A stretch of 64,000 bases of DNA from Sycobia sp. Sy_11 (GCA_018907035.1 JACCIC010000209.1:655001-719000), one strand, 5' to 3'. Numbered from the stretch's first letter, positions 11,248 to 22,191 are shown. Numbers and translations: made by a program. Notes: generated by a model not told the origin, from the sequence alone.

Positions 11248-12714
11248 ATGGAACCTGGGCCTATGCCAATTACCAAAGGGATATGGGATGTTAAGAGCAT
11301 AGACGATTCTGTATGCATGAAATTCAAGACCATATTCAGTTCCCCACTGCCCATAGTTGTCAGTGGATGTACACACCTTTCGCAATTTACGAACTGTGGC
11401 GAAACACCAAAGGCAACATACGCCAAGCGAGTTGCTGTTGCAGGGTGGAACATTCACTCTCATATGTATCCCCTTGTGTTACATGTGAAGCAGGAAAATA
11501 ACCAGGTCTCCCACGGTATAACCCAGATACCCTCCAGGTCTGAGTTTAATATTGCTACCTTAACTAGATCTGAGGTGGCAGATTACGTAAAAACTCACGC
11601 ACATGAGTTATCGTACCTGCAACAACGACTGTTGTCGAGGGGCGAGCTATTGATAACCAAGGACGGCCACAATCTCGTGCACTCGCGTGCCCTACAACGA
11701 GAACATGGGCTCTGTCACAGGAACAATGGTGTCGTGTCCTTCTCCTGCCCACCGTCTCCGGTCGTTAGGACAGACTCATACGCACACAGGGAAGAAGAAG
11801 ACGGTAGGATTGAGCACTTGTCGCTTTTCTCCAGCTCTACCACACCGGAAGCCACCCCCACCACAGTCAGTAGAGTTAAAAACATCTCAATTAACGACAC
11901 ATACATTGCTGGAACACACAGTCGTCTACCGAACAGTCCAAAAATAGTGGGAAACCCTTTGGCTATGGTCCCTAAGACAATGCGCGGGGTCACTGTAAGA
12001 GACGTCCTGTTTCAGAATGACGATGGCATCGAAGCCCCCTGGACAGCAGCTGCGGTGTCCCTACTTATGCGGTCGAATAACAAGGATGTAATGAATTCGA
12101 CCCTTGCTCCTGTAACCCGAAGCTCTTCAACACGAGATATTCAAGCTCTCAGCTTCTTGGTTACTTACATGAGTGCCACCAACGCTAGTTGGATGGACAC
12201 GGCTTTCTTTGTGAAAGCTTTACTGTATATTTATCCAGCATGCTCGTATGCTTATGAACTGGACAGGACACCGATCCAGATTATTTGGGACAAGTATAAG
12301 AAGGGGCCAGAGCCTTCATCTCTCCGATTTGCGACATTCGAACAGTGCAAGTGGGACAAGTTTCCCATCAACGTCACGCTTGTCACCCTCCCCGCGTACG
12401 TCGACATCTTACGCGGCAATGATTCTAACTTGCTGGGAGGTGTTTCTGATAATATATTTAACACCGGAGGAATGGACTCGCACTGGATTGCTGTCCCAGT
12501 TGTTGCAGTATGTTTGTCGCAGTCATACATGTTAGAGTACTTCATTCCATTCATGCCGTCGAAAGTGTGGGCGAGCCGTTCATTTTATACCTTCACAACA
12601 ATTCACAACACTAACGTCCACACCATTCGGCAGAAAGCGCTCCATTCCATGATGCCCACTGCGCACAGCGTATCAATCACAGGATACTGCAACATAATGT
12701 GTGTGCTGGTGTAA
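11248..12714 (+). CDS. Unrecognised 488-residue protein of the mobile or virus-derived element
   Basis: This is a complete intronless frame, by far the longest in the window. It starts at an AACATGG context that fits strong eukaryotic initiation and ends with TAA at 12,712-12,714. I do not recognise the family. No signal peptide, zinc knuckle, protease, polymerase or transposase motif is visible. The N-terminal third is mixed hydrophilic, a Ser/Thr/Pro-rich linker lies near residues 190-215, and the C-terminal half is denser in aromatic and hydrophobic residues, as in a folded shell or nucleoprotein-like protein. Codon use is balanced, unlike the very AT-rich host genes to the right. Its setting between direct repeats, with no host-gene features, suggests a gene of a mobile element or a captured RNA-virus structural gene. 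That is inference. A host single-exon gene is less likely. Confidence 0.6.
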   Translation: MEPGPMPITKGIWDVKSIDDSVCMKFKTIFSSPLPIVVSGCTHLSQFTNCGETPKATYAKRVAVAGWNIHSHMYPLVLHVKQENNQVSHGITQIPSRSEFNIATLTRSEVADYVKTHAHELSYLQQRLLSRGELLITKDGHNLVHSRALQREHGLCHRNNGVVSFSCPPSPVVRTDSYAHREEEDGRIEHLSLFSSSTTPEATPTTVSRVKNISINDTYIAGTHSRLPNSPKIVGNPLAMVPKTMRGVTVRDVLFQNDDGIEAPWTAAAVSLLMRSNNKDVMNSTLAPVTRSSSTRDIQALSFLVTYMSATNASWMDTAFFVKALLYIYPACSYAYELDRTPIQIIWDKYKKGPEPSSLRFATFEQCKWDKFPINVTLVTLPAYVDILRGNDSNLLGGVSDNIFNTGGMDSHWIAVPVVAVCLSQSYMLEYFIPFMPSKVWASRSFYTFTTIHNTNVHTIRQKALHSMMPTAHSVSITGYCNIMCVLV

Positions 12715-12740
12715 GACACCTCCATCGCATTGACCACAAA

Positions 12741-12772
12741 AAAGTCGTTTGTCTGGGATAAACCACGACTTT
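12741..12772 (+). other. Stem-loop between the two ORFs of the element
   Basis: The arms AAAGTCG (12,741-12,747) and CGACTTT (12,766-12,772) pair perfectly, and the bases just inside (TTT and AAA) can extend the stem. The structure lies 27 bp after the stop of the 488-codon ORF and 22 bp before the start of the next frame. It could act in RNA processing or translation of a two-cistron transcript, but this is only positional. Confidence 0.5.
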
Positions 12773-12793
12773 AATGTCTAGAAGGGTGGGCGG

Positions 12794-13144
12794 ATGAGTA
12801 CTACTGGGTTCAGACTGGCTGATTATGTTCACGACATCTTACGAGACGTTATGACACGGATCGACAACCAATACCTGGCAAGTGCCACCAACATGCGTAG
12901 AATGGTGGAGGACATGGAGGTGGTGCTCTCAAATAGCAGAGCCATGAGGATGGCAATCAACATAGCGTCTGATATTTGTAGTGTTGCGTTTTCTTTCCCT
13001 TTGATTTCTTCTCGGGATGACAGTTCCCGGCCTGAATTTTTAGTCCGCAGGCTTGCCTCTTGCAGTCGTCCTCGTGCACGGAAAATGGAGGTCACCCTCA
13101 CCGCTCGTAAGCCGTCAATGGCTTATTGCGGCCCCGCTTCTTAG
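12794..13144 (+). CDS. Second ORF of the element, C-terminus replaced by repeat A
   Basis: The frame begins 79 bp after the stop of the 488-codon ORF, in a different phase. Residues 1 to about 72 are unique and look like an alpha-helical, Met/Asn/Arg-rich domain (for example RMVEDMEVVLSNSRAMRM). From about 13,010 the frame reads into direct repeat A and ends there at 13,144, so the last ~45 residues are translated repeat. The simplest view is a gene broken by the junction with the right repeat, with its original 3' part lost. I do not recognise the remaining N-terminal piece. It could also be a naturally short reading frame in a leader. Confidence 0.35.
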   Translation: MSTTGFRLADYVHDILRDVMTRIDNQYLASATNMRRMVEDMEVVLSNSRAMRMAINIASDICSVAFSFPLISSRDDSSRPEFLVRRLASCSRPRARKMEVTLTARKPSMAYCGPAS

Positions 13145-13337
13145 CTACCTCGCGCCGAATATAACTCCAAGAGAGAGCTGTTGCTCGCTCGGGCTCCGAA
13201 AAGGAAAAGAAAGAAAAATTTCTCTAAACCCGTCACCGGCCGTGGCCCTTCCGCAACGGCGTAGCGGGGAAGAGTCGGACTCCCCACCCATTTCCGTTCG
13301 GTATGGCTCGCGACTCGCGGGTAATATGGTCAAGTAA
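13010..13337 (+). repeat. Direct repeat A, right copy
   Basis: This is the second copy of the segment at 8,470-8,799, same orientation, 328 bp. Similarity starts sharply at TCTCGGGATGA in both copies and ends at GTCAAGTAA. Confidence 0.9.
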
Positions 13338-13408
13338 GTGAGACCGAATAGTACGGGCTATAGCCACTTTCTTATACTTTAATATGCTTTTTTAATTTTT
13401 CATTTCAG
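13334..13408 (+). other. Intron-like segment unique to the right repeat
   Basis: Where the left copy continues with unrelated sequence, the right copy has a consensus donor (GTAAGTGAG) exactly at the end of repeat A. A T-rich tract and a CATTTCAG acceptor follow 75 bp downstream. This looks like a short intron, but no coding frame across it supports splicing, so it may be chance. Confidence 0.3.
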
Positions 13409-13635
13409 AGCTTCCTGTGTCAAGATATGATGTCAGCCAAAAAAAGCAAGCTTCGTTGTGGCAGCCATATCTGGGCCATATTGGATGAAAAATGAAAAAA
13501 AAACTTTTTTTGCAGACTTCAATATGTATTTTTTTAATATAAAAAAAATTGTAGTGTGATAATAAAGTTTACTGCAAGAAAATAATCTTGAAAATTTATG
13601 CAAAAAGACGAGAGATGCCCCCTTAATATGACAGA
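13409..13635 (+). other. Extra sequence between repeats A and B on the right side
   Basis: This AT-rich segment has long A and T runs and an AATAAA at about 13,560. It is absent at the left end, where 70 different bases join repeats A and B. It may be a small insertion, or the left copy may be deleted. I see no gene in it. Confidence 0.4.
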
Positions 13636-13677
13636 TGTCTCACTTCGACAAACGTGTTGTAACGCATTTCCCGCGTT

Positions 13678-13680
<3 letters not shown>
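13636..13680 (+). repeat. Direct repeat B, right copy, right end of the element
   Basis: This is the second copy of 8,870-8,914. It ends with the same TGTAACGC/GCGTTACA hairpin, directly against the (TA)n tract that starts at 13,681. Confidence 0.9.

Positions 13681-13729
<49 letters not shown>
13681..13729. repeat. (TA)n microsatellite
   Basis: This 49-bp TA run abuts the right end of the compound element and is probably its target site. Confidence 0.95.
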
Positions 13730-13730
<1 letters not shown>

Positions 13731-13893
13731 TGTATACTATATATACGCGCATGCAGTATTGACCCGTGCATAATAAGTATATAGCGCGGTCGCCAGGACG
13801 TTTACCAGGAAAATAGATTTTCCATATGACTTTCTTTTCAAACTTTGATCCGTTCATTTTTGCATATTTCATACGCATGGGATAGCAATTTTA

Positions 13894-13895
<2 letters not shown>

Positions 13896-13937
<42 letters not shown>
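13896..13937. repeat. (TA)n microsatellite
   Basis: This is a TA run of about 42 bp. Confidence 0.95.
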
Positions 13938-13939
<2 letters not shown>

Positions 13940-14400
13940 ACGTATATGTACAAACGGGGAGAATCGAGAAAACGAAAGATTATTAAAGTTCGAATTTGCT
14001 AGCTTAATCGCAGCTCATCTATATAGCAGTATCTTTTTAATGACAATAGAGGTTTACATTGACTTTTCACGTTTACATTTGCTTTATAGCTTTTTTCTTG
14101 GTTGAGAAATCATAGAGAATTCCGTGCTACATGACAATTAACGTACGATTTTGTTGAATAGTAATAACGTCCAAAACCATTTAAAAGCCTTGAAAAATGT
14201 ATTACAATTGACTAATTACGCTTTCCTAAATATAATTTAAACATCATTATAAAAAAAATTTCTTATCTTTCAGCGACTGTCAGAATACTTTTAAATTAAT
14301 ACGATAATAGCTGATAATAACCAATAATCTCGAGATAATAATCGGGTCATCCACCGAAATGAATTTTTTTACCAAAAGTTAACTAAAAAGTAGTGCCAAG

Positions 14401-14712
14401 TTAATGTAGGGAATAAACTATATATAAGTAAATAAAATAAAATAATATAAAATATACGGAAAATAATTGGTCGATCAATCGTACTATTTTTATCTTTGTT
14501 TTTTTTATATGTCCATTCGCCTGCCAAAAGTAGTCTGAACTATAAATGAATATGGTAAAATTAATTTCAATTGGTAAAGAATTGGCCGGAGCTGGAATGT
14601 TTTGAGCAATTTGTCCTCTAATTTTGCCGAGAATTTTTACATCCGTTTTTGGGACGTTGATTACGAGCATTCTAATCGCTTTTGGCCGAAATTGAATTTT
14701 CACGAAAGAATC
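14401..14712 (-). CDS. Possible isolated exon or gene fragment, unrecognised
   Basis: On the minus strand a TTTGTTCAG acceptor-like sequence is followed at 14,712 by an open frame. Its first ~70 residues have mixed, non-repetitive composition (for example NVPKTDVKILGKIRGQ and NIPAPANSLPIEINF) before becoming hydrophobic and AT-biased. This looks more like real coding sequence than the microsatellite frames around it. No partner exon, start codon or recognised domain was found. It may be a true exon of a long gene, a decayed transposon fragment or a chance frame. Confidence 0.2.
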   Translation of the reverse strand, partial: DSFVKIQFRPKAIRMLVINVPKTDVKILGKIRGQIAQNIPAPANSLPIEINFTIFIYSSDYFWQANGHIKKTKIKIVRLIDQLFSVYFILFYFIYLYIVYSLH

Positions 14713-16430
14713 CTGAACAAATGATTGTTTTCAAATTTAACTTTGACACTGGCAACCAATTGCAACAAACTGGTTCCAAACGAAAATTGTAGATCATCGG
14801 AGATCATGTAGATCATTGTAGTACATCGGAATAACGATCTTTTTAGTTTTACAGATGCTTTCGTTAATGCGATACTTTTAGAGTAAAAAATTTAATCATT
14901 CGCGTGCTTCGCCAAATTCCTTCTCTGCTTATTAATGCAATGCGTCCGAAACGCGAACAATCAGAAGCTCTTTATACAGACGCTTCTGCCATTTATCCCG
15001 GAAAAACTGTTTGTAGATAAAAAGCTCATGTAGAACAAAATTGACGTATTTTAATTTATGCCTACGGAATATTGAAATTAAATGTTATTTTGAAATTTTT
15101 TCTATTTTTCTAGATCGGTTCGAGGAAAAAAAAAACATCATAATCGCGGGTGCGTGATTGTTATAACAATTATGTATGTTATTACACACATACACACACA
15201 CGCGCACGCACGCACGCACGCACGCACACACACACGCACACATCTTTTGAAATGAGAGGAAGAGAGAGGGGGAGACAGCACCCAATTCATATGATTATGT
15301 AAAGTTTCAAATTCACGCCGATTGGGTAAATAACTATAGGTTTATATATATAAAGCTCTACGAGGAGCGATGCACGCGGTTGCGCCCACGCTCGAGATAA
15401 GAAGCCTACGAGCGCGTAAAATGTTTTATCTGACGGGCACTTTTATCGGGCGCCTCGCGCGTATACATAAATACACTCTCGATTACGTACATAAATTGAG
15501 CATCTGTCCTCCCCCCCTCTCTCTCTCTCTCTCTCTCTCGCTCTCTCCAGCACATCATGTACAAAATTGATTGTCCGAACGAGCGGGATAGCGATTATGC
15601 TCCGCTTTCCGTTACAAACACACGCGGCTATTACGTATTTATAATTTATACACGTTATTTCTCGAGAATTTTATACGGGCATTATGTGCCCGATGGGGCG
15701 GCGACGGGGCGAGGAGGAGGAGGAGGAGGGGGAAGCGGGGTAAATCAGGTAAAGCTAACCTGATCGGTTGGGCGACTCCTCAAAATCGGAGCTGGCGCGC
15801 CCTGGGTCCGGCGAGTCGGCAGTGAAAATCATTAATATACCGTCCGTCCCATTGGCTTCTCCGGACTACGACGCCCGCCGGAATCAGTATATTCGTAACT
15901 CTGCCTCATTGTCGCCAGACCGGTCGTCGACGGAGAAGTTGATAAATGCAACTTGTACGCGATAAGAGAGGGAGAGGGAGAGGAGAGAGAGAGAGAGAGA
16001 GAGAGAGCGCGCGCTCGAATATTATGTGCGCGGCATTGACGAAACGCTCGGCGAGGCGGAATTTTTCTTCTCTTCATTTTAATTAAAAATACGTGAGTTT
16101 TTCAGAGCGCGAGCATGCGCAAGACTGTATAAACTTTAACGCCTGTAGAAGAGAAGAAGAGAAAGAGAAAAACTAGCCTGCGTTCTCGTTACTTTGCTGC
16201 ATTATTAATGAGCTATTTGTAAAAGAAAAAAAGAAAAAAAAAAGAAAAACGAAGAAAAGAAAAAAAAGCTGAATAATAAGTGTCATTATGACAGTAATAA
16301 GCGAACCTGTTTCTAGATTCTCTTACTGTTACGCTAGAAGAGTATCGAAAGCGATTAAAAATTAATGATAAAGAATTGTTCGAAAGTACAGTCATCAGGG
16401 GCAAATTATTTTATTATGTTTCTTTGAATG

Positions 16431-16431
<1 letters not shown>

Positions 16432-16476
<45 letters not shown>
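16432..16476. repeat. (TA)n microsatellite
   Basis: This is a TA run of about 45 bp. Confidence 0.95.
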
Positions 16477-16478
<2 letters not shown>

Positions 16479-16899
16479 CTATTCTATATAAACTGTGCCG
16501 AACAGTGTGACATAAAATGTAAATGTTTACCGTAGAAAATATCCATTAGAATCTAGAATAGATTAGCGAGCTCGAAAGTAGTGCAACGACATCGATTAAT
16601 TTTTTTCTTGAAAATGTAAAAAAATAATAATGATCATAATTATAATGCATAATGTATTGGGAAATATCGAGGCCGCGCTTCTTAAAATTACAAATCTATT
16701 TCGGATTATGTTTCGATCGCTTGCATTAGGAAATTCCTTTTTAAAACGAACGAAAACCGTTCTTTTCTTTCGATTATCAATATGAAATTTATGCCACTAT
16801 CGTGATAGATTTTGTGTGAATTTGGAGTATTATGTGCTTCATGTACAGCGATTATACGTGCCAGTCGCAAGTGCGATATATCAAAGACAAAAGGATTAT

Positions 16900-17604
16900 G
16901 CATACTTGTAATTTGGATCGGCCATGTGCTCGTTCACCTCCGACTCCTCGCGACCAAATCTGTCTCTTTCACTATATATATATATATAACGAAGTCACCC
17001 ACCCCGGAGACAACACCGAGCTGCCGAGTCAAAAGAATATCACGACAACAGCCACGACAGCGACGAGAAAAAAAGAAACACCGAACGGCTAGGCAGTCTC
17101 GGGTGCCGATGAGCACGCACACATTTCCCGCGGCCGCTCTTCCTCAACGCGCAATTTCACCGTCCGCGGCCCCGGGGGTCAGCTCGGGCAACGCTCGATC
17201 CTGCACGCCTCGGCTCGGCGCATTCTCGCCGACCTCGTCCTCGTCGACTCGCCTCCACCGGGTGCCCGCGACCAGCGCACTACGACGACGACGACGACGA
17301 CGTGCTCCCCGCGGCGACGGGGCGGGGGGTGGATGGGGGGGGGAGCGTGCGTTACGAGACAAGCGCCGACACAGCGGAGTGTTGCGCGGGGGCGACGGAA
17401 GGGGGGGAGGAGGAGGTCGCGCACGTGCTTAGCGCGCGCGCGCGCGCGACTATTCGCTCGTAGATGCGTGCCTGCGCCGTCCGTCCGCACCTCGTGGCGA
17501 GTGCCAACCAACTGCCCCGGTGGCCCCCCGACTGTTTACGTCGGGGCAGCGAGCGCGCGCGCGCGCTACTCTCCGACTCCGCCGCTTCGAGTGGTATAAT
17601 ATAT

Positions 17605-17648
<44 letters not shown>

Positions 17649-17687
17649 TATATATACCCACGTAGTATACGCGGTGAAAGAGCGCGG

Positions 17688-17718
<31 letters not shown>

Positions 17719-18260
17719 TGGGAGTGTGAGTGCGTGCACTCGCTCGCGTTTGTAATATATATATATATACATGTGCACTCGATCTGGCCGTCGCCGCCTT
17801 TGATAAGGGAACTCCTCCCCGGGACTTCCCGCGCGCTCGCCTCTTACCCCCCCCCCCGGCCGCCTCTTCATCCGCGCTCGTCAGTCCGTAGCAGCGCCGT
17901 GTCAATACGATGTCTCGGCGAAATTCGACCAGTATAAGCGGGGAGAAGTCAGAGCTCCCGCGCGTCCGGATTATAATGCATATATATATGTGCTTGCGTC
18001 TTTTTCGCTCGGCGCGTTTCCGACTGCCCGCTGCTGCTATTCTATAAAAACGATTTGACTTTCTGTTTAAGCAAGAAAAAAAAAATGAAAAAGAAAATCC
18101 GGTGGCTGCGGCGGGAAGCGGAGTACGCGTAGCGGGCGGCACCAGGAACTCGAACCCGGTAATAATGTTATCCTGTAAAGAAGATTCGTTTACCTTTGGT
18201 ATATTTATTGCCGGTCTTTGACGGTCGCAGTTCGAAGTGGCAGCAGTGAGCGTCACTCGA
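16900..18260. promoter_or_regulatory. CpG-rich block, possible promoter or 5' untranslated region
   Basis: This block has high GC with very frequent CG dinucleotides, a CGACGA-type triplet run at about 17,283-17,303, an alternating CG run near 17,430-17,450, and embedded (TA)n (17,608-17,656) and (GA)n (17,692-17,719). Many open frames exist on both strands, as expected where stop codons are rare, and none is recognised. In a genome with both AT-rich and CpG-rich parts, such a block could mark a promoter or first exon whose gene lies in distant exons. No splice-linked gene is visible to support that. Confidence 0.25.
17608..17719. repeat. (TA)n and (GA)n microsatellites
   Basis: An interrupted TA run (17,608-17,656) is followed 35 bp later by a GA run of about 28 bp. 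Confidence 0.9.
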
Positions 18261-18347
18261 GAATTTGCCTTTCGCTGTAACCATCACTTATCCTCCTTCA
18301 CTCGTGAAACACTTTCGTAACTTTATTTAGGTTTCATTTTTATATTC

Positions 18348-18348
<1 letters not shown>

Positions 18349-18399
<51 letters not shown>
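18349..18399. repeat. (TA)n microsatellite
   Basis: This is a TA run of about 51 bp. Confidence 0.95.
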
Positions 18400-18401
<2 letters not shown>

Positions 18402-20202
18402 AGTCAAAAAACTATACGAGGTTTTTTTTTTCGTTCAGAAACAGCAGCTGATACTTTATTTTTAATGTCCCGCTCGCGCCATGTTGTTACTATATATAGA
18501 AAAATTGCGAGGAACATGAATTATGCATTATTAGTTCGGCCTCTGTCGCACGCTCGAGACTTCATGCCAAATAAAAATGCATGTTATACGTATGCGTGTT
18601 TTTAAAATACACGAAATTTATCGCGACCGCGTTTCGTCGACAACGGTATTAATGAATGTAATTGCGCTTATACTGGATTATTATTTTTCTTTCTTTTTTT
18701 TTTTTTTGAATTTAAAGTATAAATTCAAATTTTGATTAGAAAACACCGTTATATGATTCAGTTGGCAATGTCAATTATTATTAAAGCTTCATTTAATTTA
18801 TATTTAATTAAAATTAATATTTGTTGGAAACTGTACCGATTAAATAATATACATACCTTTAAATAAACACGGATAAAAATTTTGTAAACGTACGTTTTAG
18901 AATTGTTTTGGACTTTTTTTGGATCTTTTGTATTTGTTATGAAGAGCTATGGTAATATTTTTCAAATATTCACAGTTGCATTGCAATTTTTACAGAAAAA
19001 ATTATTCACGGTGTACTTTGTAATTTGTTTCCTATAGTAATTAATTTAATTTTTAATTGTTGATAAATTATATACTTAATGCATGTCAAATGATTCGTAT
19101 TTTCTTTCTATTCGTAAAAATACAAAGTTAATTGCATTGTGATGGATATTCTACTGGTTAATTATGCATGTACATTTCTTAAAATTATTAAAAGCAAGCA
19201 AATTGTGAAAAATGCTCCGCTTCATCTATTAGATATCTAACTATAGTCGACTTATATTGTGTATTGCAAAAACGAATTTATATACCATAGGGATTTACAA
19301 AGGTAGTGAAATGAAAAAGAAATCCGTCATGCGATACAATCACGGCGATGTGAAAATCGTTCAAAAGCATCGCTGTACTTTAAAGGCTTCTTTGTGCCAG
19401 GTTAATTTCGATCACCTGTAGATTCGATTCAGGCCATTTTTCGCAGCATAAATAGTCAGTGTACATGCTTCAGGTCGTTATTGATTAAGCTGATTAAGAT
19501 AATATATATATATATATATTTGTGCGATCTAGAAATTGAAATTCTTGTATGCGAAACAATGCTGCCGCGCTTTGATCATGACGATACTCGTGAGAATCGA
19601 GATGGGATGTAATTACAGTGGGGGCAATTACGATAACCGGCAGCGAAGACAATGTACGCTTCTGTTTCCTTTTTTGTTTTCCTCTCTTCCTTCTTAAACG
19701 TTCGCTTTCGTCAAAGGCTCTTTGGCGAATGTAAAAATACGATAATTATTTCCCATATTCTGTAAATTATAATTAAAGCGCGAGCGCTCGACGTTCGCTA
19801 ATTTAATAAGCATCGGGAAAAATTGTTATATTTAGACCGAAGGGAAAAGTAAAACTGGTTTTTTCCTTCGGTCTTCGGGGCCGTCGGTGATCGGTAATTA
19901 TAATTTTCCCGTTGTTAAAAGGGTCCATAGAGCACAGTTTTCTGAGCTTACGCGTAAAAGTTCCCGCCATTGTGGGCACGAACGCCAAATCGGATGCTGT
20001 CAGCACGAGATCGTCGCGAACGACCGAACGATCCCCGTGGATGCGGGCAAAATCGTCGTATGTTTGCTTTCGATCGCGCGTCACGAGGCGCGCGTTGTGC
20101 AAACGCGCATAGATTTTTATCAAACGCCGAGAAAGAAAAGGCAGCGCGCAGAGGAAGAAAAAAAAGAATGATAAAAGCACATAGACAACTCGGCGTGTGT
20201 GC

Positions 20203-20207
<5 letters not shown>

Positions 20208-20239
<32 letters not shown>
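20208..20239. repeat. (TA)n microsatellite
   Basis: This is a TA run of about 32 bp. Confidence 0.9.
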
Positions 20240-20241
<2 letters not shown>

Positions 20242-21539
20242 CGCTATTTCGACATTCGCAATATACGTGCGCAATAAGAATTTTCCTCAATGAAGCATAT
20301 ATACTCTCGATAATATATATATTTATATCGTATTACAGGCGTACTTGTACATACATTACCATTTTCAAGAATTCAGAAATTAATGCGTGCATGGTCGCTA
20401 ATCATTATTTCATAGTGACGCATTTCTTATATAAATTTAGTTTGCTTAGGATTTCGTTTGACTATACCATGATCAAAATGTCTTTTTTGAGCACTGACCA
20501 TGAATGAAAATCTCTCACTTGGATTGAAGTGAATTATAGTCACAAAATAATGTCTGTCTGCGATTATAAATAAACTATATATATATACGCGGTAAATATT
20601 ACACCCATGAAAAATCTCTCATTGAATTTATAATTTACACGAAATTCCAAAGTTATTCGTTCCATGCATTATAAATCTAAGAGTGTGCTCAATCAAAGTT
20701 TCCCTCCCAAATGTTAGGTTAATTGAGCTATTTTGCATTATAGAAATTTTCAAGAAAATCGGAGATTTAGCCAGATTTGTCAAAGTTTCGACCCTCGCAA
20801 TTCAATGGATTAGCTGTTTGGCGAATTTTGAAAATTCGACGACTTAACGTCTGATCCCAGAAAGAAGAATAAAGAAAAAATGCCAAATAGGAATCAGAAT
20901 TTAATATAAGAAACAGAAGCTTGTTCCCTATTCGTCTGTTTTACGTGTAAACGCGTTAATTCGTAGCAAGTAGCCCATGCATTACACAAATTTTCAACAC
21001 AATCAACAAGCTTGATCCGATTTATTAAAGTTTCGAGCTTCATACATTTTTATAAAATAACATGATTAATTCCGAATGAACGATTCCTAAAACACCTCTC
21101 AACACTGACTTTGAACAAAATTCATGATTACATGCACTAGGTCATCGTTTTCGTCGCTACAGATAGCTATTTCGAATTTTGGTTCATACAAAAGTACATA
21201 TTCGTTTACATAATATATATGGGCAATAGATTGGTTTCAGAAAAAGAAGATATACATTGAAAATGTGACCTATATCGCCGTCGCAAAAGATGACGAATTG
21301 ATTAAAAAAAAAAATTCATAGATATAGGATAAGTTTTTTCTCTCGCATTCTTGTCGAATAAAATAGATATGATCGCAGATGGTTGTAGATATCGATAACA
21401 GTACCGTACAACTGATAACAAACCCCAAATGTATGTATTCCTCTCAATATTCATGCACGGACGCGCAAAGCGAGCGCGGTCGTTCGATCGTCACTTTGTC
21501 ATTATTGAATAGGAAAATAATGCGGCTGAAATAAAAGCA

Positions 21540-22139
21540 ATACGATTGTCTTCTGGCGAGCATAACTGACGAGGCTGTCATCCGTGCGAAAGTTCCCCGG
21601 AGCTGCGCGAAAACCCTTTTATCGCCGGTGTATCGGTGGGTCTAAGCGCGCTATACGCGCGCGAATCTCGAATTACGCACGGCACAGACGAATCTCGCAG
21701 TTAGAGCCGACAGATCGCCAAAGGAGCGCGGGCCTTACACGACGCCGCCCCTGACGTCCTCTCGAAGCCGCGCCACCCCCCCGCGAGCGACGGACATCGC
21801 TCGTCGAGTTTTCAGCGATATATATTTATATATATTATATATATATATTGTAATTAAGCTCATAGTCAGAGCGCGCGGGACGATATGGGGGAGGGGGCGG
21901 GCAGCGTGGGCGAGGGGAGAGGTTGCGTTGGCTCGTGCGCCGAGCGCGAAATTTGCGCGGAGCTCCGAGGGACTCGGATAAATGACTCGCCGAGCGCGGG
22001 AATGCAGGCGAGCGGCGCGGCCGCGGAGGGAAGGGAACGCGGATTCCCAAGCGGCTGAAACCGACTAAAACCAGAGATAGCTGGTTACGAGACTCACCTG
22101 GGCGCGGGCGCTCTTGGCGCGCGGTGTCTTTCTTCGCGT

Positions 22140-22191
<52 letters not shown>

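Larger units (their letters stand above)
7974..13680 (+). mobile_element. Compound element with direct repeats and a lone 488-codon ORF (possible LTR element or captured viral segment)
   Basis: The block lies between two TA tracts (left tract ends at 7973, right tract begins at 13,681), as if it had inserted into a (TA)n site. The left end reads TATAACGCG and the complement of the right end reads TGTAACGCG, so the termini form a short inverted repeat of the TG...CA kind typical of LTRs. Two segments recur in direct orientation: 8,470-8,799 with 13,010-13,337, and 8,870-8,914 with 13,636-13,680. The right copy carries about 300 bp of extra sequence between them. The leftmost 500 bp (7,974-8,469) has no counterpart on the right, so this is not a clean LTR pair. 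Inside are a 2.3-kb leader with a tandem array, a complete 488-codon ORF and a second truncated ORF. I see no reverse transcriptase, integrase or transposase. Calling it LTR-like is inference; a nested set of insertions would also fit. Confidence 0.5.
13730..16900. other. Intergenic DNA with microsatellites
   Basis: This is mostly AT-rich spacer. It contains (TA)n at 13,896-13,937 and 16,432-16,476, a CA/CG-rich repeat at about 15,186-15,242, (CT)n at 15,518-15,548, a G-rich GGA repeat at about 15,707-15,733 that could form a quadruplex, and (GA)n at about 15,980-16,008. Apart from the exon candidate at 14,401-14,712 I see nothing that looks coding. Confidence 0.5.
18261..21540. other. AT-rich intergenic DNA
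   Basis: This is low-complexity AT-rich spacer with (TA)n at 18,349-18,399 and 20,208-20,239 and poly-T near 18,690-18,708. The frames at 19,803-20,293 occupy both strands over the same DNA, show no domain and end in microsatellite. I see no gene. Confidence 0.5.

Noticed and set aside
12738..12744. A AAA AAG sequence with a stem-loop close by, like a -1 frameshift site
   Set aside because: It lies after the stop codon of the 488-codon ORF and the -1 frame closes within six codons, so no fusion product could result.
18130..18160. CTCGAACCC sequence, like the T arm of a minus-strand tRNA
   Set aside because: The arms do not pair well and no other tRNA parts are in place.
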